This document shows, piece after piece, positions 8,033 through 10,019 of a DNA stretch of 10,019 nucleotides. Made by a program: the position numbers and the translations under genes. The DNA comes from Chloroflexota bacterium (GTDB lineage Bacteria; Chloroflexota; Limnocylindria; Limnocylindrales; CSP1-4). The notes beneath the pieces are model-generated. The model had not been told where the DNA came from. It saw nothing but the letters and a program-made list of their open reading frames with translations, and made no database searches. The stretch is from contig JAJYGK010000071.1 in the NCBI GenBank assembly GCA_021790715.1, positions 1 to 10,019 on the forward strand, in the 5' to 3' direction. Every line of letters begins with the position of its first letter. The stretch's first letter is position 1.

Positions 8033-8977
8033 GTGCCGGCCGTGCCGTACGGGGTCATCACGCTCGGCTTCGATCCCACCCTGCATGCCGGGCCGTTCTC
8101 GGTGCGCTGGGAGACGCTGGGGCTGGCCGCCGCCCTCTTCGTCGCCCTGCTCGTCGCGGCCGCGTCGGCGCGTGCCGCCGAACGCGGGCACGAGGTGCGC
8201 CGGCTGCGCCCGGACGACCTCCTGTTCCTCGCCGTCGCGGCCGTCCCCGGCGCCGTGGCCGGCGGCCGGATCGTGCTCGTCCTCGACTACCTCGATTACT
8301 ACCGCACCCACCTCGCCGCCATCGCCGACCCCGCGCAGGGGAGCCTCTCGCTGCTCGGCGCGGTCCTGGGCGGCACGCTCACGGTCGCGCTCATGTGCCG
8401 GCTGCTCGACGTGCCGGCGCGCCGCTGGCTGGACGTCGCTGCCGTGCCCCTGCTCCTCGCGATCGGCCTCGGGAAGCTCGCCTACCTGCTCGGCGGCGGC
8501 GGGCAGGGCGTGCCCTGGGACGGGCCGTGGGCGCTCGCGTTCGGCGGCCCGGGGCCGTGGCTCGCCGCGATTCCGTCGCTGCCCTCGCAGCCGAGCCAGG
8601 CGTACGAGGGGATCTGGACCCTGGCGGGCGCGGCCGTCCTGTTCGTGGCGCTCGGCTTCCGCCGGGGCGCGCGGCGGTCGCACCCCGGGCTGACGTATGC
8701 CGGCGCCCTCGCCTGGTGGCTCATCGGGCGGGTCCTGATCGGGTTCACGTGGGCCGATCCCGCGGCGGTCGCCGGCCTCAACGCGGAGCAGGCCGGCGCC
8801 CTCGTGGCGCTCGCGGTCGTGGCGCTCGCGGCCGCGTGGGAGCTGCGACCGCGGCGGCGTTCCGACCCGGGGCAGGGCGAGGCGTCCAGCGATGGGCCGG
8901 CAGAGGCCGGCGGCAGGGCTCACGACGCGCAGCCGGTGCCGGACGAGGAGCCGGGCGGGCCCCGCGGGCCGGCCTGA
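8033..8977 (+). CDS. Lgt-family (prolipoprotein diacylglyceryl transferase-like) membrane protein, active site degenerate
   Basis: This is a 314-residue polytopic membrane protein. Canonical Lgt transfers diacylglycerol from phosphatidylglycerol to the lipobox cysteine of prolipoproteins. Family hallmarks seen here are GPFSVRWETLG at 20-30, GGRIVLVLDYLDYY at 77-90, SLSLLGAVLGG at 104-114, the signature region GKLAYLLGGGGQG at 147-159, QPSQAYE at 186-192 and WLIGRVLIGFTW at 229-240. About seven membrane segments fit the family. Residues considered essential in E. coli Lgt appear replaced: Tyr26 by E27, His103 by L108, Arg143 by K148, Asn146 by Y151, Glu151 by G156 and Arg239 by W240. Residues 272-314 form a hydrophilic, Pro/Gly-rich tail. 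The start at GTG 8033 lacks a clear ribosome-binding site; GTG 8042 is an alternative. Membership in the family is fairly sure, but lipoprotein-modifying activity is doubtful. Confidence 0.8.
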   Translation: MPAVPYGVITLGFDPTLHAGPFSVRWETLGLAAALFVALLVAAASARAAERGHEVRRLRPDDLLFLAVAAVPGAVAGGRIVLVLDYLDYYRTHLAAIADPAQGSLSLLGAVLGGTLTVALMCRLLDVPARRWLDVAAVPLLLAIGLGKLAYLLGGGGQGVPWDGPWALAFGGPGPWLAAIPSLPSQPSQAYEGIWTLAGAAVLFVALGFRRGARRSHPGLTYAGALAWWLIGRVLIGFTWADPAAVAGLNAEQAGALVALAVVALAAAWELRPRRRSDPGQGEASSDGPAEAGGRAHDAQPVPDEEPGGPRGPA

Positions 8978-9016
8978 AGCCAGCCCGCACGTCGCTCCGC
9001 CCCGCGCGTGCGATCC

Positions 9017-9046
9017 GGGCCGCTCGCCGGGTTTCCCGCGCGGCCC
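9017..9046 (+). terminator. Hairpin between the Lgt-family gene and mmsA
   Basis: GGGCCG (9017-9022) pairs with CGGCCC (9041-9046), with an inner CGGG (9028-9031) and CCCG (9035-9038) around TTT. It starts 40 nt after the stop and ends 10 nt before the candidate mmsA -10 box. The internal loop is asymmetric and there is no T-tract, so the call is weak. Confidence 0.35.
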
Positions 9047-9056
9047 GCCGAGGCGG

Positions 9057-9062
9057 TATCGT
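9057..9062 (+). promoter_or_regulatory. Weak candidate -10 box (TATCGT) for mmsA
   Basis: TATCGT is the only A/T-bearing hexamer with -10 character in the 144-bp gap before mmsA. A start near 9069 would leave a leader of about 53 nt. No good -35 is seen, and read-through from the Lgt-family gene is also possible. Confidence 0.25.
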
Positions 9063-9121
9063 GTCGGTCCGGTGGTCCAGGGCGGTGGCGCCCGGGCCGC
9101 GAGCGACGGGAGACGTGAGTG

Positions 9122-10019
<898 letters not shown>

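Overview
This window is a very GC-rich bacterial chromosome segment. Codon third positions are almost always G or C, and long spurious open frames run antisense to nearly every gene. It carries ordinary central-carbon and amino-acid metabolism genes and no sign of a mobile element, phage, CRISPR array or RNA gene. The taxonomic guess is inference only. An ATP-type PEP carboxykinase resembling Thermus/Chloroflexota enzymes, an LDH-like malate dehydrogenase, an actinobacterial-looking cystathionine gamma-synthase and leaderless-style promoters together suggest a high-GC Chloroflexota (for example a Limnocylindria-like lineage) or a deep actinobacterial relative.

Layout, left to right. Positions 1-3140 hold a two-gene operon, pckA (ATP-dependent PEP carboxykinase) and gltA (citrate synthase). 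They are 7 nt apart, the gltA ribosome-binding site overlaps the pckA stop, and a strong hairpin follows. Positions 3162-3536 encode a small unassigned membrane protein. It converges on a minus-strand metB-like gene (3577-4797). Positions 4798-5184 are a non-coding divergent region with a pair of direct repeats in the metB leader, several inverted repeats and a candidate mdh promoter. Then come mdh (malate dehydrogenase, 5185-6135) and, convergent with it, a YtcJ-like amidohydrolase (6245-7939, minus strand). Two hairpins separate them. A short divergent promoter region (7940-8032) separates the amidohydrolase from an Lgt-family membrane protein (8033-8977). The window ends inside mmsA, a methylmalonate-semialdehyde dehydrogenase (9122 to beyond 10019).

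The genes share a theme around oxaloacetate. PckA withdraws it to PEP, GltA condenses it with acetyl-CoA and Mdh makes it from malate, all within about 6 kb. MmsA delivers propionyl-CoA or acetyl-CoA from valine or inositol breakdown, a plausible feed into the same pathways.

I see no clearly new multi-gene system. The items most worth a second look are: the Lgt homologue, in which nearly all residues considered essential for prolipoprotein diacylglyceryl transfer are replaced; the promoter before it, which is symmetric enough to fire both ways and would start a leaderless 19-codon ORF exactly at its ATG; and the repeat-bearing leader of metB.
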